A stretch of DNA of 12,913 bases from contig JBOIEE010000204.1 in assembly GCA_050740975.1 (NCBI GenBank), positions 1-12,913 of the forward strand, given 5' to 3'. Shown here one piece after another: positions 12,913 through 12,913 of this stretch. This DNA is from JBOHHR01 sp050740975 (GTDB lineage: Bacteria > Pseudomonadota > Gammaproteobacteria > JBOHHR01). Under the pieces are notes generated by a model. That model was not told where the DNA came from. It saw only the letters and a program-made list of their open reading frames with translations, and searched no databases. The stretch's first letter is position 1. Every line of letters starts with the position of its first letter. Both the position numbers and the translations under genes were made by a program.

Positions 12913-12913
12913 T

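Noticed and set aside
1..12913. CRISPR arrays, tRNA or rRNA genes
   Set aside because: No regularly spaced direct repeats and no recognisable tRNA or rRNA sequence were seen on either strand.

Overview
The window looks like a piece of a GC-rich proteobacterial chromosome, probably gammaproteobacterial. The main reason is a complete lexA-imuA-imuB-dnaE2 mutagenesis cassette of the kind known in pseudomonads, xanthomonads and relatives. Taxonomy is inferred from gene content only. The cassette is flanked on both sides by accessory DNA: small peptides, a toxin-antitoxin pair and transposase remnants.

Left part (1-2325): no convincing gene before 257. A 355-residue protein at 257-1324 carries the C-terminal non-protease module of PatG-type cyanobactin maturation proteins, without the protease. 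Three short ORFs with strong ribosome binding sites follow on the same strand (1362, 1622, 2164). They share related N-termini (LPxxS or PRLSPG, then an Arg and Gly-rich stretch), and two share an almost superimposable 47-nt leader. I read this as a candidate RiPP-like (ribosomally made, modified peptide) locus with several precursor-like peptides, one Cys-rich and one probably frameshifted. An IS91-type transposase remnant and a GC-rich hairpin lie inside it. No modification enzyme other than the PatG-like protein is visible in the window.

Middle left (2447-3399): a minus-strand pair, PIN-domain toxin followed by ribbon-helix-helix antitoxin, then a plus-strand IS4-type transposase fragment whose stop codon lies inside the -35 box of lexA.

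Centre (3396-9235): promoter plus nested LexA-like operator, lexA, imuA, imuB and dnaE2, tightly spaced on the plus strand. LexA should repress its own promoter and hence the whole cassette. After DNA damage, RecA-stimulated self-cleavage would release ImuA, the non-catalytic ImuB adaptor and the DnaE2 polymerase for error-prone lesion bypass.

Right part (9236-12913): a truncated small gene start (9300), then a large convergent SWIM zinc-finger SNF2 helicase on the minus strand (9361-12108). Next comes a stretch of about 490 bases without a recognised gene that holds several stable hairpins and a U-tract. It leads into a small gene for a putative secreted peptide (12600-12818) with a good ribosome binding site. 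The right edge may enter an insertion sequence, but that is weakly supported.
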